Shown here one piece after another: positions 1 to 13,700 of a DNA stretch of 64,000 nucleotides. Numbering within the stretch: the first letter of the stretch is position 1; each line of letters opens with the position of its first letter. Made by a program: the position numbers and the translations under genes. Source of the stretch: Membranipora membranacea (lineage: Eukaryota > Bryozoa > Gymnolaemata > Cheilostomatida > Membraniporidae); NCBI GenBank assembly GCA_914767715.1, contig OU612065.1, positions 25,420,001 through 25,484,000 of the forward strand, read 5' to 3'. The notes below the pieces were generated by a model. It was given only the letters and a program-made list of their open reading frames with translations. It had not been told where the DNA came from and ran no database searches.

Positions 1-3000
1 AATTCTTTAGACGCCAGTTCATCAGGTGTCATCCTCGCTATCTTAGCAGGCTTCAACTTTTTGCGCAAAATCTTTCGGAACAAACCCTTCAAATAATTAT
101 TGCAGATACTTATGAAATACATATTTATCCTCGAGTTCTGGAGTTTAATGCGGGCACTTGTAACCAGATTTGACCAGGTTAAAAAATTCTGAGAAAAGTA
201 AAATCGGTACGATTGCATAATGAATTCATTTTTCTCTGAAGCAATAGAATGTGGTTACGCTACCAGACTGCATAATGGGAACACTGCTGGTATACCATCA
301 TACTTTATTTATTGTGTTATGTCATTTTGATAGACTTTTGAATTTAGTCTCGTACCATGCAAATACATGAATTTGTAATTTTGCAGCACAATCACTACTT
401 TAGTATAGCAAAGTATGGGATACACACCTTATTTTTTAAGTCTTTGATGTTGAATATTAGACTTCTATATCTAGACTTGTACTTATTGTTAGTATCACCG
501 TAGTACTTGTGAAGTTCATGTTCAATTGACGAGACTATTGTTTTAACTTCCTCATCCTTTGGTATATCGGACTCCATCTCTTTGGATCTGCAGAAGACAT
601 TGGACACACAAAAATTGGTGAAAGAAGTTAAACTTTCTTGGGATCATATTCTTGCACACATTACTAAACCCTGAGCTACGCCTTCATATCCAAACATGTC
701 AACATATCAAATAATGTTTATTTTTAGATTCTAAAGTTGACGTATGCATCAGACATTGTTATATAATACAATCCCAATCCCAAATCTATGATAAGACAGG
801 GATATCTTGGATCAACCCAAACTTTACAATCTAGATCTTTTTATGTGACTAACCTTTCTTTTAGTGTATCTATTAATGACTTTCTGACATTGCTTCTGAT
901 AGTAGCTGAATCAGGTCCGGACGGTTTCTTACTCTGACTAGGTTCTTGTTCTGTATTTGTTGATGATTTCCTGTGTGGTGACTTCTCATCAGCTAAATAA
1001 TAGCAACAAATCCATAATTATTATGATTATCTCAATATATCAAGGACAGGTGCGTTTTGATGGTATGAAGTATCACGTCATCCTTAATGAAAAATAGCTT
1101 GAAACCAAAACATATAACTAGACCATTTCATCGTCCATGTTTAATATTGGTTTTTTAGAGAAATCGTATGAGTGCTGAAATTGACAGTTGCCTGCCATTC
1201 AACACACATTGTTGGGTTTACCACAACTCAGTGATGGTCTAAGTGATATATTATATATATATATATATGTATACATGTTTATTTGCATCTACCATCATCT
1301 ATAGATGTTCTCCCTGAGGTGCAAAAATACTTTAACCAAACATTAAATCAAGGGAATAAAAATATGAACCCAATCCACTGAAAAAAGTTTCTGGACAATG
1401 CAAACTTAGATTTATATATATATATATATGGTTAATGTTGAACGTGATGGTCTCGGACATTAAACTGTACGAAACTTATATAAGAGAGAATGAAGCCACT
1501 ACCAGCATAAAATGGTGAACTTAACCTGGGAAGTGTGGTTTGCGTGCTGAGTCTTCCTACTGACATTGGTGAAATATTTCTCAGCCTTCAAACATAATCA
1601 ATGTTTTATAACCTACGCTGTTTATGAAAACCGCATCATATTAAATACTCACTCGCCATAAGTTTACTCTTCTGTTTGCCATAAAACGAGGAAGTGCTGC
1701 TGACGTGACCAGTCTGCTGACCCGGTCTTAGTACTTCAAATGACGGGTGCTTGGTGAGCCAGGCCACTAGATTGGCAGCGTTTGGTGCATGAGCACCAGT
1801 AACTAACCTACCAGTATGTCTCTCCATTACAACTATGTCTGGAGCATGTTTACTGAACTACAATGCAAAAACGAAATTTGTGTGACCACATGTTCACATA
1901 AATTGCTATCCATCTTTTCAGCTAAATTTGAAATTAATATCCAATAGTGCACTCTATGCAAGAAATAATTGGTTGCTAGAGGTGATGTCTTTTCTCTAGT
2001 TATCTTCTAGTACGCAAGCAAACTAGCTCTGTGTGGTCCTGCCTACAATCTACACGTATGGACACACTTTGAAAAAGATTATGTGAGTTACTTTTCCTAT
2101 TGGTAGAGTTACTATGAGAGTTACTTTTCCTATTTGTACATTTACTCTGAGAGTTACTAAGAGAATGAGTTTATCACTTACAGTGTCTTGTGATTTGTGT
2201 CCTAAAGTCTTTGACTTTTCCTTGGCAATGATTTTCAACGATTCGTTGGCATGTCTAATGATACAGCTAAGCGAACAGTATATCATATTCTCAGCTGCCC
2301 AGTTCTCACAACCAGATCCAATGCAGTGCTGTCTTGGTGCTTTCGACTACGATTACAAATAAAATATTTAAAAAATCTATCAAACTCCATAACTCATTAT
2401 AGTGTTTAGGAATGCGCAAAAAAACAACCACAGTTCATATAACAGCAATCTCATCACAATGAACAAAAATACTAAATTTACTCCCACATGGACATTATGG
2501 AATAATTAAACCGAAGTGCGAAAACCCAGGGTCTGTAAGGGTCCAGAGTATGTTGTTCCCATGTGACTAGCTTTTACCAATATTGTATTGTGATAATTTC
2601 TGGTGTATGTATAGCAGCCTGGTAACTGCCCTGGCTGTTCAGGACTTGGCTCACTTTTCTTATACTGTAAGTGGATCACCATTTTAGTGTTTATCTATAG
2701 CGGGGAGATAACATACTCTTATCTCTTCTAGACCCTGGGAACTCAGTTATATCATTCAATAATGTCCTTGTGCGATCAAGTTCAGTGTTTTGTTCCTTGC
2801 TATGGGATTGCTTTGATATGAATAGTGGTTGTTTTTGCTTTCCTAAGCACTTTAAGAATATAGTGGTAACAATGGCCAATTTGGCCATATTCCCCCCCCC
2901 CTCCCGTCACTTTCAAGTTATTTGCAAACTGAAAGAGCCAAAATAATATTACCAGTTACCTCGGTATAAAGTTCTAAACTTCCAAGTTTAGCAGCGCTGT

Positions 3001-4482
3001 TTGCTTACATTACGATGCAAACCACTTCATTCGTTTGCTTCTTGGAGCTTCAAAAATATCCAATAGAATCTATGATAAAGGGAATACTTTTCAATATAAA
3101 AAAATCCAATCGAGGTCAAACTCACTTGAAATTGTCCAAAAGACTTCCTCTTTTTTATACCAGCCATAGATGGGTCTTTTTTCCTAATCTCTCCTTGTAT
3201 TTTAGCCGGCTTAGCTTCATAATCCTCATTGTGCTGATGTTTTATAGGTGTGTCAGCACTTGAGCTCGACAGCACTGATGTATTTACTGTATCCTCTGTG
3301 GTAGTAGCCTTCAGAGGTGTGCCTGATGACATCATCTTTTCCTCGCCTCCCATTTTTTCGACTAGCTCTTTTTCTAGAAGAAACACGTTGTCATGTTTGC
3401 AGTTGCAGTGAAATGGCATCATCATCGGTTGATAAAATGTTAAACACTCCATAACTGCAACTAAGTACTTTATGAACAACTTCCTACTACTCCGCTCGCT
3501 CCACAGAGTCCACAGAGCACGTGCTAACTGCTACTTTGTTTCTATGCATGTGATTTATTATGCTACATTATTATGATGATGTGTAACACGATGGTTGGCA
3601 GTTGATTGGTAGCTCATTTATAACGCTATATGATACCATGCATAGTTTGAATGCACAAATGAAATATAGATTTGTCAACAGATAATATGCCAGACATTGG
3701 ATAGTTGCCAAGAATTTGACTTGTTTTTTTTTCATACATATGAAATAAGATAAGCTGCACTGCAGTAAATGTATTCTCTGATGTGCCAAGATTCTTCGTT
3801 GAATGAATTTTGATGAAGTTAAAAAAAACCAACATACACCTGCAGATGCACCATTTTTTATCCTTTTCCAACTATTTACTAGTAAAACAAAGTCAACATA
3901 ATAGAAAAAACGAATGACTAGAAAACAAGGCAGAACGATTGACAACCAAATCACATACCTTTACACTGCGAGCAGATATATTCCTCGTTATTGATCTCCA
4001 TTTGTTTACCACGTTTTCTTGAGATACCCACACAATCACCATGATACCACTCCTCACAGCGATCACAACATATCATAAACCTACAACCAAGGCACATTTT
4101 AACCAAGAGCGTGACCGGACAGCCATACTCAATGTGCTGACATATATATATATATATACACATTTGTGCAATAAAGTGTCATATATTATATATCCCACTA
4201 TTGTACCCATAAAAACCCTGGACAATGAGTCATTCATGTATATATATATATATATAGGCTATCAGTGTGTAGGGCATATCTTTGCATTGGAGTTGTCCGA
4301 CCATGTCAGGCTATTTTATCTACCATTAATTACTATTGGGTTAAGGATGCCCAACATGATTATTTAAGAGGATTTAAGACATGATTTTTTGGTGGGTCAT
4401 ATAAAATTACGCCTTATTTTTGAGTGACACTTAGTTGGGGCGAAATACACACAGATGACACTTAAAAGCACAGATTTGAATC

Positions 4483-4516
<34 letters not shown>

Positions 4517-7500
4517 AATATATCTCACTCATATTCTCTTTTTTTTTCTAAACATTTTTATGGGTATCTTCTATCAACACAACGCTTTTGTTTGACATAA
4601 CGCTATTTTCATACCAGGTCTTTCATCTATGTACTATTATCACTGAACGCATTTTTACAAGATTTTTCAGAATTACACTGTGAGTGAGATTTTAATACAT
4701 CTTATCAATTTTTTACAGACAGTCATTAACCTACATATTCCCGCATAAATTAAAAGATTATCTGAGCACATTTATAAAACGCCCCCTCAATCTTTTTATT
4801 CAACATAAGATTTCACCTGTTATCATGGGGCTTCCTGCAGACACACCACAGCCTATCAGGATCGTCCTCCTCCAACCATTCATCATCGTCATCATCAAGC
4901 TCAGACGAGCTGCTCGACTCTCCGCCTGACACTTCTGTGAAAACAGTCGACACCATTGAATTAAAACAGGGCAGAAATAGCTGCTGATAGATGAATCAGC
5001 TTGGATATTCTAAATCAATAATCATGAAAAGGATATGAGAAATGAGACAAATATTTTCAAACAATTTCAAACATCAGTTTGCATAATGAAAGTTGAGATT
5101 GTATTCTCAGATACTTGCCATCCTCTCTCAGGGCTTTCTTTGCTTGATCTTTCCTCTTCTTTGGATCAGTCGTCTCTACTGGTTCATCTGGTTTGAACAG
5201 ATCCTCAGCAGCTGCCGAGAGCCTCCTATTATGAGATAGTATGAGAAATCAATGAGCATGAGAGCATCTCGAAATATAACAAATTATGCCAAATACAAGA
5301 CTGGTAAATATTTCATAACTAGTATTGTGAAAATCTCTTTTTTTTTAAAAATTCTCATCCTTTGATCTACCTAGGACAAACCAAAAAATGCAGTCACATG
5401 TTTAATGCACATTAGGGAAATTACAAGCGCAAAATGCAATATTATATACAGCTTATATGCGCCAATACAACAATGCAGCATGACACAAACAGCGCAATCG
5501 GCATAAATCAAGGTACAGCAGATGGTGATCGGGCAGCGGTAGGTGCAATGATCATTAGGAATGAGGTGATATCACACGGTTTTATAAAAATAAGCAGATT
5601 TATCCTCTCAAGCAGTGATTGATAAAAACAAAGCACAGCAATCAATTTATTACCTGTTTGCAGCCCTGAAATAAATGATACAGTACATGTAGTAGGAAAT
5701 GGGAAGCTTTGAGCTGTTTGTGTGTATGAGTGGGAACTCCATGATTCGAAACCATGTTAGGACCACCAAAACATCAACTTTTCCACTATAGATAGTGGAC
5801 AACTTTGTTGTCACTATACAGCTGGACAACTTTGTTGTCACTATACAACTGGACAACTATGTTGTCAACTTTGTTGTAACTATAGATAGTTATATGCTCT
5901 AACATTTGTTCACAGATCTTGACATGTTTAGAACAGGAAAAACACCAAGCAGTAAGAAATATCTTAAATCAAAAGTTTGTATTGACTACACTCACCTTTT
6001 CAGCTCTAGCGATTTACGTTTGATTCTATCTTTATCAGTTTCTTTATCTCCAGGTGTATGTTTCTTATCTACTACCTTGATTTTACCTGGTATCCAGCCT
6101 GACCCATCTGGGGAGGTTAACTGGTCTGGAGAGGTTGGAGTGGGTGGCTCATCTTTAGGCTTCTTGCTTGGTGTTTTCTACGACATTAAATCAGATGATT
6201 TACAAAATGTAATAAAGAGCATGATCATAACTAGAGTTATTCCCTCATTAAAATCAAGAAGACAACTACCACCGTCACTTTTCACTTCACTACTCACTCA
6301 TTTTCAGGCAAAATTCCTCCTTGATACCACAAACACTCTTGTTGAAGCTTTTTACTAACTGGATGATGTAGCCTCTCATAGTAAGTAGCAGCGATGCTTA
6401 AACAACCAAATCACAAATCCAGTATAACAGAAAATTTACTCACCATCATTTTCTTTCCCTTGGAAGGTTTATGATCAGCACCTTTATGATCGGCCGGCTC
6501 CTCTTTTGTTTTCTTCTTCTGCACCTTCTCATTTTTTACTATAACATCTTGACCTGTGTTATCTGCTGCCTTTCCTGAGACTGCCATATCATCCTCATCA
6601 TCAGAAATTACAACCATTGGCTCAACTGGTAAATCTCTCAGCTTTGACTTTGCTACGACAGCTGCGATTTTGGAAGGAGTCTTAGGCTTGGCGGCTTTCT
6701 TGATAGGTGCTTTACGTTTGGCGGGCGATACTTTCTTCTCTTCCTCCTCTGCCAGATCTTCCTCAGATTGTTGTTCCATCTGTTCATCACCTGCAGTCTC
6801 TTCCTCTTGCTGTCTCTTAGTCTCGGCCTCTGCTTCAGCTTTAAGCCTCTCAGCCTCTTGTTTCAGCTTCTCAAGCATCTCTCTTTCTTTCCTCAGATTC
6901 TCTTGCCTGATTTTCTCAGCCAGAGCTCTCCTTTCAATATCTGTTACTCGCTCTGAACGCCGCCTGTATCAAGATAATTTGTTACAATTTTCAAACAATG
7001 AGATAACAATATGAATTTTTAAAATGTCTCCTTCCACACAATTAACAATGACAAATATCGCAAGTAGGATCACCATATTTTATAACAGAAAGCTCCACCA
7101 TATTATGAGCGTGAAATGTCGGACTTTGTAGTTGTTCCTTTGCACTCTCGCAGATAGTATATTATTTACATTAAATACCTTGGTGCGTTGTCTGGTAGTT
7201 TCTCTTCACTAGGGATATCTGTAGAATCATCCATGGCAGACTCAACTTCTGCTTCCTCTGGTTCGTCAGTTTCTAAACTTTCAGCAATGAGTGCCGGATC
7301 AACCTTCAAGCTCTCCTGGTAAACAAAGGAATAAAGTTGCAACTTAGTACTGAGTGGGAAAGAACATAGAAATGCTTTTAGATACAAGACTCAAACAGCG
7401 CTCTGTATGAATTAAACACCTGTTAGAACAGTACCTTGATTATCATGGTATTAAATGATATGTGCAAGACTTCGAGTGTGCCAGCTGTTACAATAAGTCG

Positions 7501-8895
7501 TAACCACTTCGTCACATAGTTTGAAAAAATCAACTGTATAAGGTAAGTACAAGTATGGAGTCTCTCTTACTGGTCAGCCCATGGTAAAGCATTATTTCCA
7601 TTATATGGTAATTTCCGCTAAATGGTTCACTAAAATTTAAGCATGTTTTCGTCTCAGTCCAGTCAAGATATAAAAAGAAAGCCAATTTACCGGCAACAAG
7701 CATTCTTAACTTCAACTAGGACTTGTGGAATTTCAAGGATTTTGAGCCAACACACAGGTTGATTAGTGTGGGACTGATAAGTTTAAGACCACACTAATGC
7801 GTACGATTTTCCTGGTGGAGCAGGTCAGAAACTTGAATAGATCATCAAAATGAGACACAATTATCCTTTTTCTGGGTAACTTGTATCAGTGTTCCATCAC
7901 AATATACAAGTAACACAGATTTCCCTAATGTGCACTATTCAGAGCGTTGGCAACATTTAGATTTTGATACATGAGCATAATAAAGATAACCATCTTCTAT
8001 ACAAATTATGTTTGGGAGGGGTGAATTAAAATCCAAGAAGGCGCTTTATTTAAGGAGCCAAACTCACCTGTATGACTTTGTCATCGAGAGTCATACTGTC
8101 TTCAGTCAACTCTTCTGTGTTTTGCTGATCATCTGCAAGAAGTTTCAAGCCTTCATCTGAGGAAAGCACAGACTCTAGCTGCTGGATATGTTCAGCGGTA
8201 AATGTGATATTCTCAGGGTCATCTGGCCATTGGTCAGTGACGCTATCAGAAGCTAAGTGGCTGGCAATCTCAGCTATAGCTGCTGCTTCACTAGAGCCTG
8301 ATTGCATACTTTGAGCTAGTGGCTCATTATCAATTTCACTGTCATCTTGTTTCTCCGCAGTAGTTTCATTCTCAGTAACTGCTGCAATCTCATCACTCTC
8401 TGCTGACTTATCAGCCTGATCAGTAGATTGTTCAATATCCATAGACTCATCAACCTCACCAGATTTATCATGACTCAGATCATGCTCAGAGACCACATCA
8501 CTAACCTGATCATCCTCAGGTAGCTCTTTAGCTTTTGTTGCTCTACCCCTCCCACGACCCCTACCTCTGCCTCTTTTTGCGGTTGCGCTCCCTCTAGTTG
8601 CTTGTTGCTTTCCAGGTCTACTGCGACCTACTCTAGGAGGGGTAGGAGAGGCTCTAGTAGGGGGAGCTTTAGGACAACGGCCTCTCCCCCGGGCACCAGC
8701 ACCACGCCCCCTGGTGATTACATTATGAGCAGAGTTGGCAGGAGATGCTGATCGCCTTGAGGCTGGAGATGATGATCTCAAGCTAACATTTAGGGCTGGA
8801 GATGCTGATCGCCCACCCGATCGTGTGCTCTTAGCGGGTGATAATGATGCTATCTCAACAGCACGCTGTTTGCTTCTAGTTGCTCTTGTTGACAT
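1..8895 (-). CDS. DIDO1-like: DIDO/PHF3-like PHD and TFIIS-domain chromatin protein, 3' end beyond the window
   Basis: Coding exons in transcript order: 8895-8068, 7315-7179, 6963-6444, 6177-5996, 5665-5654, 5225-5119, 4934-4817, 4080-3959, 3373-3126, 2346-2182, 1857-1653, 992-854, 587-428 and 86-1. They join in one frame for about 1,009 codons. The N-terminus is disordered: SP/RS-rich (residues 5-60), RG-rich (60-125), then acidic, with a charged Lys/Glu coiled-coil-like stretch near 330-370. A PHD finger spans about residues 623-676 (CVCRKPHDNR, then FMICCDRCEEWYHGDCVG), very close to vertebrate DIDO1. A second Cys-rich module follows near 763-800 (HCIGSGCENWA, then IYCSLSCIIRHA), of the kind seen in DIDO and CFP1 proteins. 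The TFIIS central domain starts near 913 (RSNVRKSLIDTLKER) and reaches the window edge (MTPDELASKE). Family proteins bind H3K4me3 through the PHD finger and RNA polymerase II through later domains. A SPOC domain is expected beyond the window. Start: the ATG at 8895 opens a long frame. Assignment to DIDO rather than PHF3 rests mainly on the PHD finger. Confidence 0.88.
4482..4510. repeat. TA dinucleotide microsatellite
   Basis: A simple TA run in the intron between 4080 and 4817. Shorter TA runs lie at about 1248-1268, 1414-1429, 4142-4157 and 4238-4255. No coding or regulatory role is visible. Confidence 0.8.
4935..5118 (-). other. Probable GC-AG intron in the DIDO/PHF3-like gene
   Basis: The exon at 5225-5119 ends GAT G and is followed by GCAAGT, the usual context of GC donors. 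The nearby GT (GTATCT, four bases further on) would break the frame of the next exon, which starts AA GTG TCA after the acceptor TTCACAG. Only the GC donor gives continuous coding into the PHD exon. Confidence 0.6.
5654..5665 (-). other. 12-base microexon of the DIDO/PHF3-like gene
   Basis: Reading the minus strand, TTTCAG precedes GGCTGCAAACAG, which is followed by GTAATA. The upstream exon ends with two bases of a codon (AG) and the downstream exon begins G AGG. Including the 12 bases gives Arg-Ala-Ala-Asn-Arg between LELK and RLSA. It adds four codons without changing frame, so it can be included or skipped. The splice sites and frame are seen directly; use in mRNA is inferred. Confidence 0.6.
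5796..5876. repeat. 27-base tandem repeat, three copies
   Basis: TGGACAACTTTGTTGTC plus a CTATACA spacer repeats with a 27-base period from 5796, 5823 and 5850; the last copy is shortened. Each unit holds a small inverted repeat (GACAAC...GTTGTC). It lies in the intron between the microexon and the exon at 5996-6177. Confidence 0.75.
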
Positions 8896-10784
8896 CCTTC
8901 AAAATAGAAGACGTGACATTACTTTGTAACACTAGCAGAACAATTTTGATGATGACGCAATGTAATTTCTTTACATCTTCTTTACTCCCTGCATATACTA
9001 ATGTACCAGTTAGTGTGTAAAAAAATGGCTTGACTACAGTGAAAATGACATGGATACATATTGGATCAGGAGGGGAAATCCCTAGGTGCTCATAATATGA
9101 CTCTGTCATGACCAAAGTTAGTAGGAAACGTGTAGTCTTAGTAGGTAGTGCTAGAATAGACAATAAACTTGATCAAAGTCACTATGTGAGCCATTATTAC
9201 ATTTGTCATGTTTATCTTTGATTGATCATCATCCTAAGCAAGTAAAAGATGAGTTGAAGACTTCAAACCAAATCAAAATAGTAGCAATTCAGTTTCTAGA
9301 AGGGAACAAACTACCCAACATATCAAAGGGTCAGGCATACACCACACCAAGTAGTGAAGAAGGGGGTAGAAAGAAAGAATGTTATTCTGGGGGGGGTCTT
9401 TCAATTAGAAACAGCCAAAATCGCAATCTTATCGCTCACTCAGTGAGCGATTTTCTCTTATTGAAACACCAAGTGAGTGATAATTTTCAGCGAGGTGATA
9501 GTGATAACTTGCTTTAGTAAAGGATCACTCTTTCTAATTGAAAGACCCCCCAGATCATCATAATAAATAAATAACAATCCAACTCACTGTTTTATGAAAT
9601 CCAATACAACTTTAGTGTTCATGAACTTACTTACCTTTGCAACCAGTAAACTAATCTCGGGCTTCTTCAACTAAGATAGGGATTATAGAGGCTTATTCTG
9701 TGTCACATAGAAATGATGGTTAAAAAAGTAAGTAATATCCCTCCTTGCAGAAAATGTTGCATCTCAATTTTTTTTCAATTTCTCATGAACTGTTTCCGGA
9801 TTCTGTGAAATTGCTCAGTTCTGCACACCTGTCGAATTAATAGCCCAAGTTTTTATCAAAAAAATGAATGGACAACTTGTGGGCTCCCCCAACTTGATTT
9901 TCACAACAAAGAAATACTTTACTTTTTATGTAGCAGAATGAAACTCACAACCAGGATATTTTTCACAGAGCAAGTTGAACTGGTGAGTGGCAGGTGCTAT
10001 GAGCAATGAATTGCTCTTCATTGGCAGGCACTTTTTGAACATTTCATATATGGAAAAATAGGGATTTATAAGTGCTTTTAGTGGAGTTACATGCATATAA
10101 AGCCAATGTTTAAGTTATGATTAGAGCCAACACTTTGTACTGGTTGGCTAACAGTATACCAACCAGCTTGACCACCACTTGGATATGATAATGATAGTTA
10201 TAGCAGCAAGTATAGATTTATATTATATGTAAATTGTAATTGCTTCCAAGTAATAATTGCCTTGCCACTGTCTGCAGTCATCTGTCAGCAATGAGATTGA
10301 CTAACCTGTTTTGTTCATCGCTGCCAGCAGAGACACTCTTTCAATCCATATATGTCTCCTCTTTCTGTATATCTTATATCATTATCATAATATTTTGTTT
10401 CTAAGCTGCAATTCTAAATAAATTTTTCCGGGAGGCCTCTGACTCTCAAAAGATTTATTTCGTATTTTTTCCTGTGGCAGAACAATTTTGACTTTAGAGT
10501 CTTTCTCGATAGAACTCCTTGCTCGTCCATATTTATCTACTGTTGTACGATAGATCATTAATTTCCATTATTTTGTGTTTTACCTGTTTATTATTACTTC
10601 ATGTGCCTATCTTGTGATGACTTGCCAGTTACACACATACCCAGGAGAGGCAATAATGTCAAAGTATAAAAAGCACAGCATCTGACTGAGTAAAGCCCCT
10701 ACATATTTTCATTTTCAAACATTGTGGTACCGTAACGCCTTATTCTCAATTTACAGAAGCACTGGAATTATTGAAGTACCCATA
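8896..10784. other. Intergenic region between divergent genes
   Basis: This lies between the start of the DIDO/PHF3-like gene (minus) and that of the SLC6 gene (plus), so it should contain both promoters. A MITE occupies 9387-9553. An acceptor-like TTTACAG ending at 10756 sits 28 bases before the SLC6 ATG, which suggests a non-coding first exon upstream. I see no convincing coding region; short open frames here lack homology I recognise. Confidence 0.5.
9387..9553. mobile_element. MITE with about 23-base terminal inverted repeats
   Basis: The left end, CTGGGGGGGTCTTTCAATTAGAAA, is mirrored at the right as TTTCTAATTGAAAGACCCCCCAG. The roughly 165-base interior also has GAGTGA/TCACT inverted motifs and no coding capacity. 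It looks like a non-autonomous DNA transposon; the superfamily is not determined. Confidence 0.7.
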
Positions 10785-13700
10785 ATGGCAAGTCAATCTA
10801 CAATGAGCGACAACAGTCTTGAAGTAAGTACCACATGCTTGTGTTTTTGGTGAAGGCATTGAATTTCATGTACACATTACTTGTCACATACTGCAATAAT
10901 ATCTACTAAAATATTCAGGTACGAATATTTGGTGTGAACTTGTGAATGCATAGTAGGGCTCAGCATTCATATTTGAAATATGAATGCTAGGCGAGTTATT
11001 AGAGACAGTCACTACTGGGAATGCTTATTACTAACAAGCTGTTGCCATGTGCTCAGCGATGGGTAAACAAATCATTCATTCAGTCATAATAAAATCAATA
11101 CTTACACAGAATAAAATTCCAATCAATTAACAATTAGTTTGAAAAATGCTGTAACAAAAGCTTTGGAAATTAAACTGATATTGCTGTTGTTGTTGTTGTT
11201 GTTATTGTTGTTGTTGTTCCTGGTCCAAAATTATGAATTTCTGCGAATAGCTCAACAACTGAACTTGTATGATACAGCTAGGTAAATAATGTTATGACTT
11301 CTGTTATAAGCCAAATGCACTTTATAATGTTTGATCGCATTAACCACATATACAATGATGTGACAAACGAATGGTCAAATCCATAAGCAATAAATATAAA
11401 TGTTTATGGTTAAATCATATTGACATAAATGATGTCAAATTTTGGAGAAATGATAGTGTCAATCGCAATGTTTTGAATTTCTTCGGTATTGTAAAAACAT
11501 TATTTGCTGTAACAAATGTGTCTGCTATTATTCACGAACAGAAAGAGAAGCTGGAAGCTCAGCGATCCGAGAGTGGAGATAACTCGAGTAGCGAGGTGAC
11601 TACTGAGGAGCGAGGTAACTGGAGCGGAAAGCTTGACTTTTTCATGTCATGTCTATCATACGCTGTTGGCCTCGGTAACCTCTGGAGATTCCCATACCTC
11701 TGCTACAAAAATGGCGGCGGTGAGTTTTAGCCGCATGTTACTTGTACAAATGTTTATTATTGTTTCCGGAATACTGACAGCTGAAAATATGTAGGATGCT
11801 GTAGAATCTGATAAAGGGAGGGATTTTTAAATTATAGCCCCACTCCGATTGGTTGGTGTAAGACCGAATGCGAATCATATACTGGGTTTGAATTGACAAA
11901 CACAGCAGCTAGTGGATTTTGGTTCTGTATACTCAGGAGGGAAAGTTCGACATTATGTATAAGCTTGAATTAACGAAATTTATGGCTAGCTTACAATTAC
12001 TCTCAACTTCGTAACTTTCCTTTAACCCCAGCTCAGTGGAAATGGGTGCTATCCAGTGTTTAGTCAGCCCGAATTAAACTAACTAAATTAAACTCTTGCT
12101 TATAGTTACTGCTCTAGTAAGAATAAAATGGGATGATTAGTCATCTGCTTGTAATTTACACAAGATCAATGAACCCTCAGCGTTCCTAGGCTTACCTGAG
12201 CATAAGACGATTTAATTATTAACTCCCTCGTGCTGCTGATGTGGTCATTCCCTGTCTGATTATTGATTTTTTGTGGAGATCAAAGAGGTAGCAGACTGAT
12301 GAGTAGTAAATACAACGATCTTCTTTTTTCAAGAAATTAGTCCCATTAGGCTCATTGTCTGAATCTACAATCAATCATTGGTGATTGTGCAGTGTAGTTT
12401 CCTGATAAGCCAACTAACTGTGTTAGGAAGAAAGTTGTGTGGGATTATGCTGGAATAGGCCTCTGGTTGTGAGGGATATTGCAAAACCAGGGTATTAAGA
12501 TGCTTTGGGACCCAGGTTTTCGATATGTCTATTCCGCACTTGAGGGAACAAACTTCTTCTATTGTATGTTAAAATTTGATGTTTTAGGTGCTTTTATTAT
12601 ACCTTACGTTGTAATGATGGTATTTGCTGGGATGCCGTTATTTTTCATGGAACTAGCATTCGGCCAGTTTGCTGGAAAAGGTATTCTTCACATTTGGCAG
12701 GCCAGTCCTGTATTTACAGGTGAGTTGTTTCTTTTTAATATCCAAAATTGGTATTGGCTGCTCTTTTGGTTGTGGAATTAGTCGCGCACTGAAAACAATG
12801 GATTCCCTGAATGAGTTCATTGGGTTCATATAAATTACATAACTGTACCCCCTTACCTTCCCTTGCCATTAAATACCCTTTTTTTAGTTCTTGGTATTAG
12901 GGCGCCATAATTCCTCATTCCATTCCCAAAAATAATCTTCATTTGTAAATGCACTACGATGTTTTATTATTGCTCATGTCAGCTACTACGCAATTAATTT
13001 TTGTTTTTATATCATTTTTCATAACGCTACTAGATGACCATAAACATATAAATTGTTAAGTATTTATATGTTCATTGTACATGACAATACAATTCTGTCA
13101 TGTGGGGACTTAAAAAGTTGACTAGTACAATACTGTGGAAACTATTTCATGATTACCCAACAATGGTGTGGATTATGGGAATATGCAAGCTTTCTGGCCG
13201 GCTGACAAATGGACACAAGACAATAAAGGATTATCCTTGTTTTTAGTTGATTAGTTAATCACTCATGGCTTAAACAAGTACCATATGCCAGCAGATTTCA
13301 TTTGATCAATACTATAAATCTGTAGTGATTCACTAAAGGAAAGTGATTCCGTTGCTGATGCAATGTGAAAGGCTAAAAATATTTCTAAAGAAGAAAAGCT
13401 AATATTTGATTATGGTATTTTGTTTATGTTAAAATTATTCAAAAGTTCATTCTTTCAGGCATTGTTATTCCATTGGCAGCAAGCCATAGCCAATGCAATC
13501 ATACTTAATGATTCCTGATTTGGAATTTTCCATTAATCACTACTATCCCTTCAATTTTGTATGTTTATCAAGTATGTATTTTGTAGCCTACACATTATAA
13601 ACCTTTTGACTCTTCAGCAAAGCTCTCATTACATAAGTATGGAGCCTTGCATCATCTTTAGTTGGCTTATATGGTCACTAGGCAGAATAAACTGAAATGT

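Noticed and set aside
2691-2888. Minus-strand open frame of 65 residues in the DIDO/PHF3-like gene
   Set aside because: The flanking exons (3373-3126 and 2346-2182) join in phase without it, and it has no recognisable domain.
3015-3263. Plus-strand frame of 82 residues
   Set aside because: It is the complement of the exon at 3126-3373 and its intron.
3571-3954. Minus-strand frame of 127 residues between PHD exons
   Set aside because: It reads through the intron after the donor at 3958; the protein has no family resemblance.
6556-7014. Plus-strand frame of 152 residues, Ser-rich
   Set aside because: It is the complement of the Glu/Lys/Ala-rich exon at 6444-6963.
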